Of a stretch of DNA of 64,000 nt, positions 42,990 to 50,720 are shown piece by piece. The notes beneath the pieces were generated by a model. The model was not told the origin of the DNA, searched no databases, and saw only the letters and a program-made list of their open reading frames with translations. The DNA comes from Paenalicyclobacillus ferrooxydans (lineage in GTDB: Bacteria; Bacillota; Bacilli; Alicyclobacillales; Alicyclobacillaceae), in contig NZ_LJCO01000051.1 of assembly GCF_001399675.1 (NCBI RefSeq), forward strand, positions 1 through 64,000, read 5' to 3'. Position 1 is the stretch's first letter. Every line of letters begins with the position of its first letter. A program made the translations under genes and the position numbers.

Positions 42990-43637
42990 TTGAATTACAC
43001 CAGTGTTCCTAAAAGGCTGGTATCCTTATTTGTCCTTCTGGCATGTGTTGTTGTTCCTCTACGACAGGTAGAAGCGGCGCCGAAAAAAGTCATGTACTTT
43101 ACCTTTGACGACGGTCCGGGAGCTATCTATACGCCGCAGATTCTAGACATCCTTCGACGTGAGAGGGTGCACGCAACGTTCTTTGTCCTCGGAAACCGCT
43201 GTAAGGAGCTTCCTGGAGTCGTACGCAGGATCCAAAATGAAGGCCATGAACTTGGAAGTCACGGCTACGACCACCGTAATCTTGCCAGTGCACCATTTCC
43301 GATTGTCAAGTCCGAAATTACATTGGCTGACACAGCGATTGAGCATGTTGTGGGACGGAAGCCCATTTATTATCGTCCGCCATTTGGAGCGATTGATCGG
43401 AGGGAAATTCCCGCTATTCGAAGAATCGGCCACAAGGTGAGCTTTTGGACAGTCGATTCAGTTGATTGGAGTGCGACATCGGCATCAACCATTGTACAGA
43501 ACGTTGAACGGGCCGCAGGACCTGGATCTGTTGTACTGTTTCACGACGGGCTGAGTACGAGCCGATTTACCATACAGGCTTTACCCATTTTGATCCGGTA
43601 TTATCGTGATCGGGGATATGAATTTAGAACTTTGTAG
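42990..43637 (+). CDS. Polysaccharide deacetylase (NodB domain), secreted
   Basis: A 215-residue carbohydrate esterase family 4 protein with a signal peptide (LVSLFVLLACVVVPLRQVEA-A). NodB motifs are TFDDGPG (catalytic and metal Asp), SHGYDHRNL (metal His pair), YYRPPFGAID, and WTVDSVDW late in the domain. It would deacetylate peptidoglycan or another GlcNAc polymer at the cell surface, as sporulation PdaA/PdaB-type enzymes do. GAGGTGAT lies six bases before TTG 42990, preferred over GTG 42981, which overlaps that site. It is monocistronic. Confidence 0.88.
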   Translation: MNYTSVPKRLVSLFVLLACVVVPLRQVEAAPKKVMYFTFDDGPGAIYTPQILDILRRERVHATFFVLGNRCKELPGVVRRIQNEGHELGSHGYDHRNLASAPFPIVKSEITLADTAIEHVVGRKPIYYRPPFGAIDRREIPAIRRIGHKVSFWTVDSVDWSATSASTIVQNVERAAGPGSVVLFHDGLSTSRFTIQALPILIRYYRDRGYEFRTL

Positions 43638-43724
43638 AATTGAGAGGATATTAGAAATCGGCAGCTGAGTTTCAGCTTCTGGTTGGAGGTGTATATCAAA
43701 GAACGGCCAGCATAAAGCCGGCCT

Positions 43725-44345
43725 TTAACATGGTACAAAGACTTTCTCATAGCTGTATTCTCCGTCTGACGATTCTTCTAAGACAACAACGGACGCATTT
43801 TCGACGGGCTGAAATCCGGACAACTCTTCGACAGGCCAATTCAGAAGGAAGGCAAGCATCATATGCATGAAGGCTGCATGTGTAACAAGAATGACGTTGT
43901 CATACTGGTTCTTCTGGGCGAGGGGCATGATCTTGGTTTGCATAAACAGGCCGGTGCGGAGGTAGACGTCTGCAAGTGATTCACCATTTACAAAGCGGAA
44001 ATAGAGTTGGCCGGCTGCCTTGAATTCTCTCTTAGCTTCTGGAGTTCGGTTGTGGAAATCATATAGGTTGCCGAGTTCCCACTCGCGCAATAGCAGGTTT
44101 TCATAGAACGGTGTGTCGCTTGGGATTTTCGCGCGTATGGCTGCCGCGGTTTCCATGGTTCGCCGATACGGCGAGGCAAAGATGATGCTCTGTCCACCAA
44201 GATGGTCTCTGAAAAACGAACCGGTCTGTGCAACCTGCTCACGACCGAGGTCGGTCAAGGCGTGCTGTGAGTCGTGCGTGTGAGCCATTCGTGATTTATC
44301 TACGTTATGTTCCGATTCTCCATGGCGAACCAAATAGATTTTCAT
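43725..44345 (-). CDS. Histidine phosphatase superfamily protein
   Basis: A 206-residue phosphoglycerate-mutase-like phosphatase. The catalytic signature is LVRHGES (Arg7, phospho-acceptor His8), with Arg61 region FASPYRRTMETA, Glu in LLREWELG, and second His in ILVTHAAFMHM. The sequence lacks the mutase-specific segments of glycolytic PGM, so it is a phosphatase of unknown substrate. GGAGG precedes the ATG. It is convergent with the deacetylase. Confidence 0.85.
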   Translation of the reverse strand: MKIYLVRHGESEHNVDKSRMAHTHDSQHALTDLGREQVAQTGSFFRDHLGGQSIIFASPYRRTMETAAAIRAKIPSDTPFYENLLLREWELGNLYDFHNRTPEAKREFKAAGQLYFRFVNGESLADVYLRTGLFMQTKIMPLAQKNQYDNVILVTHAAFMHMMLAFLLNWPVEELSGFQPVENASVVVLEESSDGEYSYEKVFVPC

Positions 44346-44719
44346 GTTGTTCCTCCGTTCAAGTAGGTTCCTTTCTATTATACCAAGCCTATTCAGACTA
44401 GTCCGTGTGAACTAGGCCGCTGTGGTGCGTAAATCGGCGGATGAGGGACTAGGAGGGGTTGAAACAAGGCATAAATGAATCCAGAAATATTTGAACACTA
44501 TGCTATTCTGACATATAATGGCCACATACTGACCGGTTGGTAGGTTTGTACGAATAGTTAGGTTCCAGAGATAGTTAGGTTCCAGCGATGGTCAGGCTGC
44601 GCGGATGTTTGGTTCCAGAGATGGGTTAGGTTCCAGGGATGAGCGATGTTTAGACTGCGTGGATGTTTGGTTTTCACGGAATTGAAGACAGGTTTGAAAC
44701 AGGGAAAGGAGGATGTCCT
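44346..44719. other. Intergenic with degenerate GGTTCCAG repeats
   Basis: From about 44556 to 44672, units such as TTAGGTTCCAGAGATAG and GCGTGGATGTTTGGTT recur with variation. No gene is seen in the gap. Confidence 0.6.
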
Positions 44720-45709
44720 TTGCGAGCTTGGGTAGTCACCAAACTTGCCAATCCAGAAGAAGCACTGGAATTGCAAGACAAAGAACAGCCAACACCAACG
44801 CAAGGTGAAGTGATGATTCAGGTTAAGGCATCTGCGTTGAACTTCTTCGATATTCTTCTGTGTCAGGGAAAGTACCAGGAGAAGCCGCCGCTTCCATTCA
44901 CGCCGGGTGCTGAAGTAGCCGGGATCGTCCAGGCGGTTGGGGATGGCGTTTCCCTCAAGGTCGGGCAGCGCGTGCTGGCTCAGCCACCCAGTCCGAACGG
45001 TGGGTTTGCAGAATTTGTTTGTGCCCCTGAAAGCGCTGTCTTTCCCATCTCAGATTCGATGTCTTTTGAAGAGGCCGCATCGATGTTTATTACATACCAG
45101 ACCGCGTACTACGCATTGCATCGATCGGCACAGATCCGACCTGGTGAAGTACTGCTCGTGCATGCCGGGTCTGGTGGAGTCGGATCGGCCGCGATTCAAC
45201 TTGGCGTCGCCGCGGGTGCACGGGTGATTGCGACAGCGGGTGGCCCGGAGAAAGTGAAGGTCTGCAAGGACCTTGGTGCGGAGGTCGCCATCGACTATTT
45301 GAGTGAAAATTTTGCTGAAGTGGTGAAAGAGGTTACGAAAGGACGCGGCGCGAACGTGATTTTCGATCCGGTCGGCGGCGACACCTTTGACCTGTCCCGC
45401 AAGTGTATCGCCTTTGAAGGCCGCATTCTGGTCATTGGGTTTGCTGGCGGGCGGATTGCGAATGCACCGACCAACCACGCTCTAGTGAAGAATTACTCCA
45501 TCGTTGGTGTGCATTGGGGGCTCTTTCGCCGTTTGATGCCGGAGAAGGTCATCGAGATCCACAATGCGTTAATGAACTTGTTTGACGAGGGCAAGATTCT
45601 CCCGCTGGTCTTTCAGGAGTACCCGTTTGCAGCGTTGCCGGAAGCGTTGAACCAGCTCGCGACTAGAAAGACGTGGGGCAAGTTGGTCCTGAAACCCGAA
45701 CACGCCTGA
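44720..45709 (+). CDS. Zinc-independent NADPH:quinone oxidoreductase (MDR family)
   Basis: A 329-residue medium-chain dehydrogenase/reductase of the quinone oxidoreductase type. The N-terminal GroES-like domain has ALNFFDILLCQGKYQ and the zinc-ligand positions are absent. The nucleotide-binding domain has VLVHAGSGGVGSAAIQLG and FDPVGGDTFDLSRKCIAFEGRILVIGFAGG. It would reduce quinones or enoyl compounds with NADPH. The start is TTG 44720, seven bases after AAAGGAGG; the open frame upstream is repeat-derived. The next gene encodes an acyl-CoA dehydrogenase, so both may serve acyl or ketone metabolism. Confidence 0.87.
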   Translation: MRAWVVTKLANPEEALELQDKEQPTPTQGEVMIQVKASALNFFDILLCQGKYQEKPPLPFTPGAEVAGIVQAVGDGVSLKVGQRVLAQPPSPNGGFAEFVCAPESAVFPISDSMSFEEAASMFITYQTAYYALHRSAQIRPGEVLLVHAGSGGVGSAAIQLGVAAGARVIATAGGPEKVKVCKDLGAEVAIDYLSENFAEVVKEVTKGRGANVIFDPVGGDTFDLSRKCIAFEGRILVIGFAGGRIANAPTNHALVKNYSIVGVHWGLFRRLMPEKVIEIHNALMNLFDEGKILPLVFQEYPFAALPEALNQLATRKTWGKLVLKPEHA

Positions 45710-45744
45710 GGAAGACAGACGGAGGAAGACAGGCTCAGGAAGAC

Positions 45745-45786
45745 AGGCATGGTGAGACAGGCATGGTGAGATAGGCATGGTGAGAC
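45745..45786. repeat. 14-bp tandem repeat, three copies
   Basis: AGGCATGGTGAGAC is repeated three times (one mismatch) between the two dehydrogenase genes, preceded by AGGAAGACAG-type copies. Confidence 0.88.
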
Positions 45787-45854
45787 GGATCAATCCAATC
45801 GGATCGTCAAAATGAAAGCGCAAACAGCGCTTGTGGAATCAAGGGGAGACTGAG

Positions 45855-47027
45855 ATGCAACTGCGACTGAATGATGAGCAGAGAATGATTCAAAAAACGG
45901 TGCGCAAGTTTGTTGAAAACGAGTTGTTCCCGCTCGAAGCACAGGTTCTTAGGAACGAGCGCGAGGGACGCGAAGGCATCAGCAAGGAGCAACGGAAAGA
46001 GCTCCAAGAAAAGGCGAAGAGACTCGGCTTCTGGGGAATCAATACGCCGGAGAAATACGGAGGTGCAGAACTCGGACAGATGATGCAAGCCATCGTTGTG
46101 ATGGAACTGGGCCGGACGTTTGTTCCGTTCAACTTCGGCGGATCGGCAGACAACATTCTCTATTACGGCAACGAGGAACAAAAGCAGCGTTACCTGATCC
46201 CGACCATCAACGGTGAACGGGTGTCGTGCTTCGCGTTTACAGAGCCTGGGGCTGGGTCGGACACGCGGCACATTCGTATGAAGGCGGAGAAAGACGGCAA
46301 CGAGTGGGTCCTGAACGGCGAAAAGGTGTTTATCACAAACGGTAACGACGCCGATTTTACAATGGTATTTGCAGTCACCGACAAGGAACTCCAAGCTCAG
46401 GGACGCGGTGGGGTAACGTGTTTCCTTGTAGACAGAGATATGGGGTGGAAATCAGAATACATTCACACGATGGGGGAATGGGGTCCGGCGTCACTCGTAT
46501 TCGAGGATGTACGTGTACCGGAAGAGAACATCCTAGGTGAACTGCACGGGGGGTATAACCTCGGCCTCGAGTGGATCGGATTCGCGCGCTGGATTGTGGG
46601 CGCACGCGCAGTTGGTGCGGCAGAGCGCCTTCTCCAGATGGCGATTGACTACTCGAAGCAGCGCGTGACGTTCGGCAAACCGATTTCCGAGCGGCAAGCA
46701 ATTCAGTGGATGATTGCTGACTCTGCCGTCGAGATTGAAGCTGCCAGATGGTTGGTGTTTAACGCTGCATGGATGCTCGATGAAGGCATGGATAACCGCC
46801 ACTACGCCTCTATCGCTAAGTTGTACGGGGCAAACATGGGGAATCGCGTTGTCGATCGCGTTTTACAGATCCACGGCGGCATGGGCTACACTAAGGAACT
46901 CCCGATTGAGCGTTGGTATCGCGAAGCGCGACTGTGGCGCATATATGATGGTACGGACGAGATTCAGCGCATGATCATCGCCCGCAACCTGCTGAAGGGC
47001 CACGTGAAACTGGGCGACTCGGTATAA
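45855..47027 (+). CDS. Acyl-CoA dehydrogenase
   Basis: A 390-residue FAD-dependent acyl-CoA dehydrogenase, introducing the alpha-beta double bond in beta-oxidation or amino-acid degradation. Motifs are FTEPGAGSDTRHI (substrate/FAD signature), QRVTFGKPISERQAIQWMIAD, VDRVLQIHGGMGYTKELPIERWYREAR, and IYDGTDEIQRMIIARNLL at the C-terminus. ATG 45855 is six bases after AAGGGGAG. The chain-length preference cannot be read from sequence. No partner thiolase or hydratase is present in the window. Confidence 0.92.
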   Translation: MQLRLNDEQRMIQKTVRKFVENELFPLEAQVLRNEREGREGISKEQRKELQEKAKRLGFWGINTPEKYGGAELGQMMQAIVVMELGRTFVPFNFGGSADNILYYGNEEQKQRYLIPTINGERVSCFAFTEPGAGSDTRHIRMKAEKDGNEWVLNGEKVFITNGNDADFTMVFAVTDKELQAQGRGGVTCFLVDRDMGWKSEYIHTMGEWGPASLVFEDVRVPEENILGELHGGYNLGLEWIGFARWIVGARAVGAAERLLQMAIDYSKQRVTFGKPISERQAIQWMIADSAVEIEAARWLVFNAAWMLDEGMDNRHYASIAKLYGANMGNRVVDRVLQIHGGMGYTKELPIERWYREARLWRIYDGTDEIQRMIIARNLLKGHVKLGDSV

Positions 47028-47109
47028 CTTGTGTAGGCGTATACTTGCGCACGTTTTATTCGGAAGTTTATTCACACGGTTTAATGGTTTATTAGTAATA
47101 AATTTGGAG

Positions 47110-47238
47110 GGGGCTCGGCTGGTGCCGAGCCCCTATCCATTCACCAAATTGGATTAGAACGTCATTCACCAAATTGGATTAGAACGTCATTCACCAAATT
47201 GGATTAAGAACGTCATTCACCAAATCAGACTAGAACGT
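47110..47238. repeat. GC-rich hairpin followed by 25-bp tandem repeat, four copies
   Basis: GGGGCTCGGC (47110-47119) pairs with GCCGAGCCCC (47124-47133) around TGGT, with no T-run. Four copies of a 25-bp unit containing CATTCACCAAATTGGATTAG follow (47138-47238), the third with one extra base. Confidence 0.85.
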
Positions 47239-47331
47239 TTGTGTCTTGTTGAAGTTTTGCTCCGGGACTAAATTGTGGTTGGGAATTGAGAAATGAACAA
47301 CCAAAACAGGTTTGCCGGAGGCGAGAGTGTC

Positions 47332-47526
47332 ATGTTTGAAGTCCAGTATTTCAACGAGTGCACGTTGCGGGAGTTCAAGGAACGGGTGGAAAGGATCAAC
47401 GAAGAGGCATGGAAGTATACCGAACCCATGGAGAGCATCTCCGATCATCCACAAGACGATAAGAAGCACTCCTTCCATTTTCCACACCATCATCGCCACC
47501 ATCATGTTCGTCATGCGGTACATTGA
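47332..47526 (+). CDS. Small protein with histidine-rich C-terminus
   Basis: A 64-residue protein of unknown function: N-terminal MFEVQYFNECTLREFKERVERIN, an acidic middle, and a C-terminus HFPHHHRHHHVRH with nine or more His, a plausible metal-binding tail. ATG 47332 follows GGAGGCGAGAG; the ATG at 47293 has no ribosome site. Codon use in the first half looks normal for the window. It has no clear operon partner and is followed by the large hairpin array. It could be a metal-binding or spore-related small protein, but neither is shown. Confidence 0.55.
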   Translation: MFEVQYFNECTLREFKERVERINEEAWKYTEPMESISDHPQDDKKHSFHFPHHHRHHHVRHAVH

Positions 47527-48436
47527 TGAAATGCGCAGGCTGGCCTGCGCATTCGACCGAACGAGGAATGAGGCAGCGTGCAGGCCCGATGGGCGTAGCG
47601 AACAAATACGGCTAGGTACTTCCATAGTAAAGAACAAAACATTCTCCGCTCTGTTGCACAGATTCGGGATGATCACGCTGAATTGAGGACAAAAAAATAC
47701 TCCCTCGTTCCTTAATTCTACGCCGAGTGGCTGCTGAACACCGGGGCTAAGTCGGCCACAGCGACTAAGCCGCGGTGTTTTCTGAAGTTAAGTCGGTCAC
47801 AGCGACTAAGCCGCGCTGTTTTTCGAAGTTAAGTCGGTCAGAACGACTTAATGCGGCCGAGTGGCTGCTGAACACGGTAGCTAAGTCGGTCAGAACGACT
47901 AAGCCGCGGTGTTTTCTGAAGTTAAGTCGGTCATAGCGACTAAGCCGCGGTGTTTTTCGAAGTTAAGTCGGTCAGAACGACTTAATGCGGCCGAGTGGCT
48001 GCTGAACCCGGGAGCTAAGTCGGTCAGAACGACTAAGCCGGGCTGTTTTCTGAAGTTAAGTCGGTCAGAACGACTAAGCCGGGCTGTTTTCTGAAGTTAA
48101 GTCGGTCACAGCGACTAAGCCGCGCTGTTTTTCGAAGTTAAGTCGGCCAGAACGACTTAATGCGGCCGAGTGGCTGCTGAACCCGGGAGCTAAGTCGGCC
48201 ACAGCGACTAAGCCGTGCTCTTTTCTGAAGTTAAGTCGGTCATAGCGACTAAGCCGCGGTGTTTTTCGAAGTTAAGTCGGTCAGAACGACTTGATGCGGC
48301 CGAGTGGCTGCTGAACCCGGGAGCTAAGTCGGCCACAGCGACTTAACTCGGCTCTGCCCAGCACTGTGAACACCTTGTCCATCCCGGGAGAGCGAATGCA
48401 GAAACACGAGCATGCCACCTTTATCGAAAAAGCTCA
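47527..48436. other. Long gene-free stretch dominated by hairpin array 3
   Basis: 910 bases with no supported gene. About 600 are the hairpin array described separately. Outside it nothing is recognised. Confidence 0.7.
47747..48345. repeat. Hairpin repeat array 3 (14 TAAGTCG-type stem-loops)
   Basis: Fourteen copies of AAGTCG, seven-base loop, CGACT(T) are ordered as three-hairpin units of about 134 bp (one unit has four, the last has one). Loops are GCCACAG, GTCACAG, GTCAGAA, GTCATAG and GCCAGAA, while stems stay constant. Linkers such as GCGGCCGAGTGGCTGCTGAA and GCCGCGGTGTTTT recur at fixed places. Array 1 and array 2 have the same unit with different linkers. It has no unique spacers, unlike CRISPR. 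Confidence 0.9.
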
Positions 48437-49402
48437 CTATGGTTTGCTCTTCAGTTCCTGGAGAATTTGACTCTGAGTCATATTGCTGTGAAAGGTATAG
48501 GTGCCAGGCCAAACGTATTTTTCCACGCCTGTTTTGTGTAGCACTTGGTCAAAGGCGAACGCATTACCAACCAGGTGATGCTGTTGCAGAAAGACGGAGA
48601 TGTCATGGAGCGGCATACCCGAGGTAAGGGTGAAATGATAGATTTGTGGTGAAGACGGTTTGCTCGCGGCAGCCGCTTTTGCCGAGCTCGACTTGTCTAT
48701 AGACGGCTTCTTTGTAGACATCTTTGCATTGCCCGTAGCTGAACCCTTTGCGGACGAACCGGTTGCAGTTGAACCCGTCGCTGATGAACCGGATGCACCT
48801 GAAGCACCTGACGCACTAGAGTTCGGAACAGACGGTGCCGAAGCGCTCTGGTTTCCCATCGCTACCGCAGAAGAGGGACTTGAACCCGCACTCGGGACCA
48901 ACGTGTATCCGTGGAGTGTGGCCCAGCTTTGCACGGTTTGTTTTGATATGGGGGATCGTTGTGCAGCCATCGTGTAACCGATAAAGCCGGTGGCAAGCAT
49001 TCCCACAACACATGCGACAAGGGTGGTGATTAAGCGAGATCGCCAAAAAGGTCGCGTATGGACGGACGTCACTGCGGTGATAGTCCACTGGTCTTTGTTA
49101 CAGGCAAAACGCATGTCAATGTAGTGCCCAAATGCGCGGCCCTGCACATGAAACAGGAGGGTGCCTGCGTCGAACTCAACGGCGATAACTTCACCGACCA
49201 TCATGTTCATCCACAATCGTTGCACGTCCAACTGGCTTGTACCGAGGGCATCGTTTAATGTAGAGAGGTAGGGTTGGAGAGCCTGCAGAAACTCGGCTTC
49301 GGTAAACTCACTGCATCCGACGTCTCTGCTCGCAGAGTTAAATGGGTGGTGCACGACAGAATTCAGGACAGGGTGCGACGTAACATTCATCGTGGTAGTC
49401 AT
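48437..49402 (-). CDS. Single-pass membrane protein with MltG/YceG-like LysM-type domain
   Basis: A 321-residue protein: a cytoplasmic N-terminal domain (1-122), one membrane segment (LITTLVACVVGMLATGFIGYTMA), a Ser/Ala/Gly/Thr-rich linker made of GASGASGSSATGSTATG-type repeats, and a C-terminal 65-residue domain (FTLTSGMPLHDISVFLQQHHLVGNAFAFDQVL ... YVWPGTYTFHSNMTQSQILQEL). The last domain resembles the LysM-like part of endolytic transglycosylase MltG, but the catalytic domain is absent. It may bind peptidoglycan or regulate its synthesis. AAAAGGGG lies before the ATG. Expansion of the linker fits the window's repeat tendency. Confidence 0.72.
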   Translation of the reverse strand: MTTTMNVTSHPVLNSVVHHPFNSASRDVGCSEFTEAEFLQALQPYLSTLNDALGTSQLDVQRLWMNMMVGEVIAVEFDAGTLLFHVQGRAFGHYIDMRFACNKDQWTITAVTSVHTRPFWRSRLITTLVACVVGMLATGFIGYTMAAQRSPISKQTVQSWATLHGYTLVPSAGSSPSSAVAMGNQSASAPSVPNSSASGASGASGSSATGSTATGSSAKGSATGNAKMSTKKPSIDKSSSAKAAAASKPSSPQIYHFTLTSGMPLHDISVFLQQHHLVGNAFAFDQVLHKTGVEKYVWPGTYTFHSNMTQSQILQELKSKP

Positions 49403-49566
49403 TGCAAATACCCCTTTTCTGACACGTCAAGAGAGATTCGAGAAGGACAGGCCCATTCTGGGGGTCAAACGCCAAGCACGGCAATCTGGTCGTTTCCTGT
49501 CGACAACGACGCCTGCGTCGATTAGGGCTGGACTGCAAATTCGGGAAACAGACAGGAGGACATGTC

Positions 49567-50094
49567 ATGAAACGGATCGCCATTGATATGGACGAGGTGA
49601 TCGCTGACTTTGCTGGCAAACACATCAAGCTCTATAATGCGCTTTTTTCCGACTCGTTGACAACCAGTGATTTGGAAGGCCACCGTCTGTGGACGCTTCG
49701 TCCCCATCAGGCAAAGGACATCTTAGAGATTCTGAACGATCCAATGTTTTTCCGCGACCTTGATGTTATCGAGGGCAGTCAAGAGGTGATCGCTGAGCTC
49801 AGTGAACAGTACGAAATATTCATCGCAACTGCAGCGATGGAACGCCCGTCCTCGTTTGCAGCAAAATTCGAATGGTTGAAGGAGCACTTTCCGTTTCTGT
49901 CGGACAGTAACTTTGTCTTTTGCGGAGACAAGAGCATCATTCATGCGGATTATTTAATTGATGACAGCGTTCGGCACTTCAAACGTTTTGTAGGACAAGG
50001 GATCTTGTACAGCGCCCCCCACAACATCCACGAAACCGGATACGTTCGTGTGAAGGACTGGGAGGAAGTTAGAGCACATTTCCTCCCAAAATAA
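49567..50094 (+). CDS. 5'(3')-deoxyribonucleotidase-like HAD phosphatase
   Basis: A 175-residue HAD-superfamily protein of the NT5C type, which dephosphorylates pyrimidine deoxynucleotides. Motif I is IDMDEVIADF (nucleophile and acid Asp), the Thr of motif II is in IFIATAAMERP, Lys is in GDKSIIHADYLIDD, and the final DD binds Mg. Length matches the family. AGGAGG is seven bases before the ATG. It would recycle nucleotides in the cytosol. It is divergent from the MltG-like gene, separated by about 165 bp. Confidence 0.87.
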   Translation: MKRIAIDMDEVIADFAGKHIKLYNALFSDSLTTSDLEGHRLWTLRPHQAKDILEILNDPMFFRDLDVIEGSQEVIAELSEQYEIFIATAAMERPSSFAAKFEWLKEHFPFLSDSNFVFCGDKSIIHADYLIDDSVRHFKRFVGQGILYSAPHNIHETGYVRVKDWEEVRAHFLPK

Positions 50095-50264
50095 AGTGGA
50101 TGCATACGCCCAGCCTCAGTGGACCGAAATGGCCTGCGTCAGTGGATGCAGAGGCCCATCGTCAGTGGATCATAGGTGGCTGGTTACTGGCTGCATTTTG
50201 GATAGAGTGCATAGATATGAAGGATTATGTCTGTTTCTGTCGAATTTAACGAGTGATGTACACG

Positions 50265-50357
50265 GAAATACATATCAGAATTCAGGGCAAAGCTGCGGAA
50301 ACGCAGTGACGCAAAACTACAGGGACTTCGACCATTGGTCATGTCAGCCAGCTGCTA
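50265..50357 (+). promoter_or_regulatory. Cyclic di-GMP-I (GEMM-I) riboswitch
   Basis: The aptamer core is recognisable: AGGGCAAA (50284-50291), a hairpin CTGCG-GAAA-CGCAG with GNRA loop, GTGACGCAAA (50306-50315), then CAGGGACT and GTCAGCCAGCTGCT as the 3' side. Order and spacing match GEMM-I consensus. An intrinsic terminator starts seven bases later, giving a transcription-control platform. The controlled gene encodes a GGDEF-EAL protein, so the enzyme that makes or breaks c-di-GMP is under its own metabolite. Whether binding turns the gene on or off is not resolved. Confidence 0.88.
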
Positions 50358-50363
50358 AGGCTC

Positions 50364-50397
50364 AAGTGCCCAGGTGAGAAGGGGCACTTTGTTTTTA
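50364..50397 (+). terminator. Riboswitch terminator
   Basis: AAGTGCCC (50364-50371) pairs with GGGCACTT (50382-50389), followed by TGTTTTTAT. Confidence 0.85.
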
Positions 50398-50720
50398 TAT
50401 ATCAGGGAAATCTATATCACGAAAATTTATATCAAGAAAATTTATATCAAGAAAATTTATATCAAGAAAATTTGTTCGGCCCCTCGGTCCGGGTTTGAAT
50501 TAAGCATTTCAGTCCGGTTGTGAACAGGGTGTCAGCCTGGGTGTGAATTAGGCCTCTCAGTCTGATTTTATGTTAGGCATTTCAGTCCGATTTTGAATTA
50601 CGTTATCAGTCCAGTTGTGAATCTGGAGTTGCAGGGCTTTTGAGCGGGTGCAGGTGCGAATTTACGCCAGATGTGTTCCCAGTCACAGAGGACCTTTCAT
50701 GTGAGGAGACAGACAACGTC

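Larger units (their letters stand above)
50095..50720. other. Intergenic: c-di-GMP riboswitch, terminator and tandem repeats
   Basis: The first 170 bases have no feature. Then come the riboswitch and its terminator. They are followed by GAAAATTTATATCAA repeated about four times (50408-50470) and five degenerate about 32-bp units containing TTTCAGTCCG (50480-50635) in the leader of the GGDEF-EAL gene. Confidence 0.65.

Noticed and set aside
43703..43728. GGCCAGC/GCCGGCC hairpin as terminator of the deacetylase.
   Set aside because: The stem contains an A/C mismatch and only three T follow; too weak to list as a feature.
47747..48345. CRISPR array.
   Set aside because: The repeated segments are hairpins with repeating linkers; there are no unique spacers of constant length and no cas genes in the window.
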